Source: Erythrobacter sp. | GTDB taxonomy: Bacteria > Pseudomonadota > Alphaproteobacteria > Sphingomonadales > Sphingomonadaceae | Reading direction: 5' to 3' | NCBI GenBank assembly: GCA_003483125.1 | Contig: DMWU01000080.1 | Location: 1-5,909, forward strand | DNA: 5,909 nucleotides | Part shown: positions 5,755 to 5,909 of the stretch, in pieces | Layout: every line of letters begins with the position of its first letter | Position numbering within the stretch: position 1 is the stretch's first letter | Made by a program: the position numbers and the translations under genes | Notes under the pieces: generated by a model | The model's database searches: none | The model's input: the letters and a program-made list of their open reading frames with translations, nothing else | Told to the model about the DNA's origin: nothing

Positions 5755-5909
5755 CAGCTATCGCTTGCCTCGATTGCTTCCTTCAATGTCTGGTAGCCCA
5801 CCGCCCCCTCGATCGCCATCTCACTGGTTACCCAGCTTGGCGTCCCGGTAACGCCAATCTGGCTTGCGAGTGCCATATTGCGCCGCAGTTCCAGCTCTAC
5901 CTGGTCCGA
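5754..5909 (-). CDS. DsbA-family thiol:disulfide oxidoreductase, C-terminal end only
   Basis: The last 51 codons are visible, ending in TGA (complement of 5754-5756); the N-terminus and the CxxC active site lie beyond the right edge. The piece MALASQIGVTGTPSWV (12-27) contains the TGTP cis-proline loop that faces the active site in the thioredoxin fold. It is followed by a strand and EGAVGYQTLKEAIEAS, the usual final helix of DsbA-like proteins. The family introduces or shuffles disulfide bonds in the periplasm. The stop codon overlaps the start of the metalloprotease gene by one base. Family membership is clear; oxidase, isomerase or another role cannot be told without the missing part. Confidence 0.85.
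   Translation of the reverse strand, partial: SDQVELELRRNMALASQIGVTGTPSWVTSEMAIEGAVGYQTLKEAIEASDS

Noticed and set aside
5159..5851. A 230-codon open frame on + opposite the protease and DsbA-like genes.
   Set aside because: Serine/alanine-rich composition, no recognisable domain and complete overlap with two supported - strand genes.
1..5909. Mobile elements, CRISPR arrays, toxin-antitoxin pairs or other defence systems.
   Set aside because: No transposase, integrase, terminal inverted repeats, regularly spaced repeats or small toxin-like gene pairs are visible; every substantial stretch is explained by recognised chromosomal genes.

Overview
The window reads as ordinary chromosomal DNA from an alphaproteobacterium, most likely Sphingomonadales (Erythrobacteraceae-like). 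This is inferred from the style of the L28, NadC and HD-domain proteins, the fairly high GC content and the dense gene packing; no search was run. I see no insertion sequence, phage gene, CRISPR array, tRNA or rRNA. Seven or eight genes fill nearly the whole window, and the longest gene-free stretch is about 175 bp (516-689).

Layout from left to right. (1) The last 45 codons of an M23 (LytM-type) peptidoglycan endopeptidase on + (to 140) converge on rpmB (ribosomal protein L28) on - (228-515), with a hairpin flanked by T-tracts on both sides between them. (2) rpmB and tadA (tRNA adenosine deaminase, +, 690-1157) diverge from a shared gap that holds a good promoter for rpmB. (3) tadA converges, 29 bp apart, on a three-gene - strand operon. 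In transcription order this is a membrane histidine kinase of the LytS/AlgZ type (4048-2840), a LytTR response regulator (2843-2046) and nadC, quinolinate phosphoribosyltransferase (2074-1187). Each junction overlaps, so the NAD-biosynthesis gene is tied to a two-component system. (4) A 95-bp divergent gap carries an exact 8-bp direct repeat and leads to a + strand HD-domain metalloprotein of the PhnZ/MIOX-like type (4144-4749). (5) Six bases further on, a - strand pair converges on it: the C-terminal end of a DsbA-like thiol oxidoreductase, which runs off the right edge, overlapping by one base an exported PDZ-like plus zinc-metalloprotease protein (5754-4756).

Functional themes are translation (L28, TadA), NAD synthesis under possible LytTR-linked control, and envelope work (M23 peptidase, DsbA-like protein and an exported protease with exactly two cysteines after its signal peptide). 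Nothing here amounts to a clearly new system. The points most worth following are the kinase-regulator-nadC coupling, the HD protein with a full six-ligand di-metal set, and the DsbA-like/protease pair.
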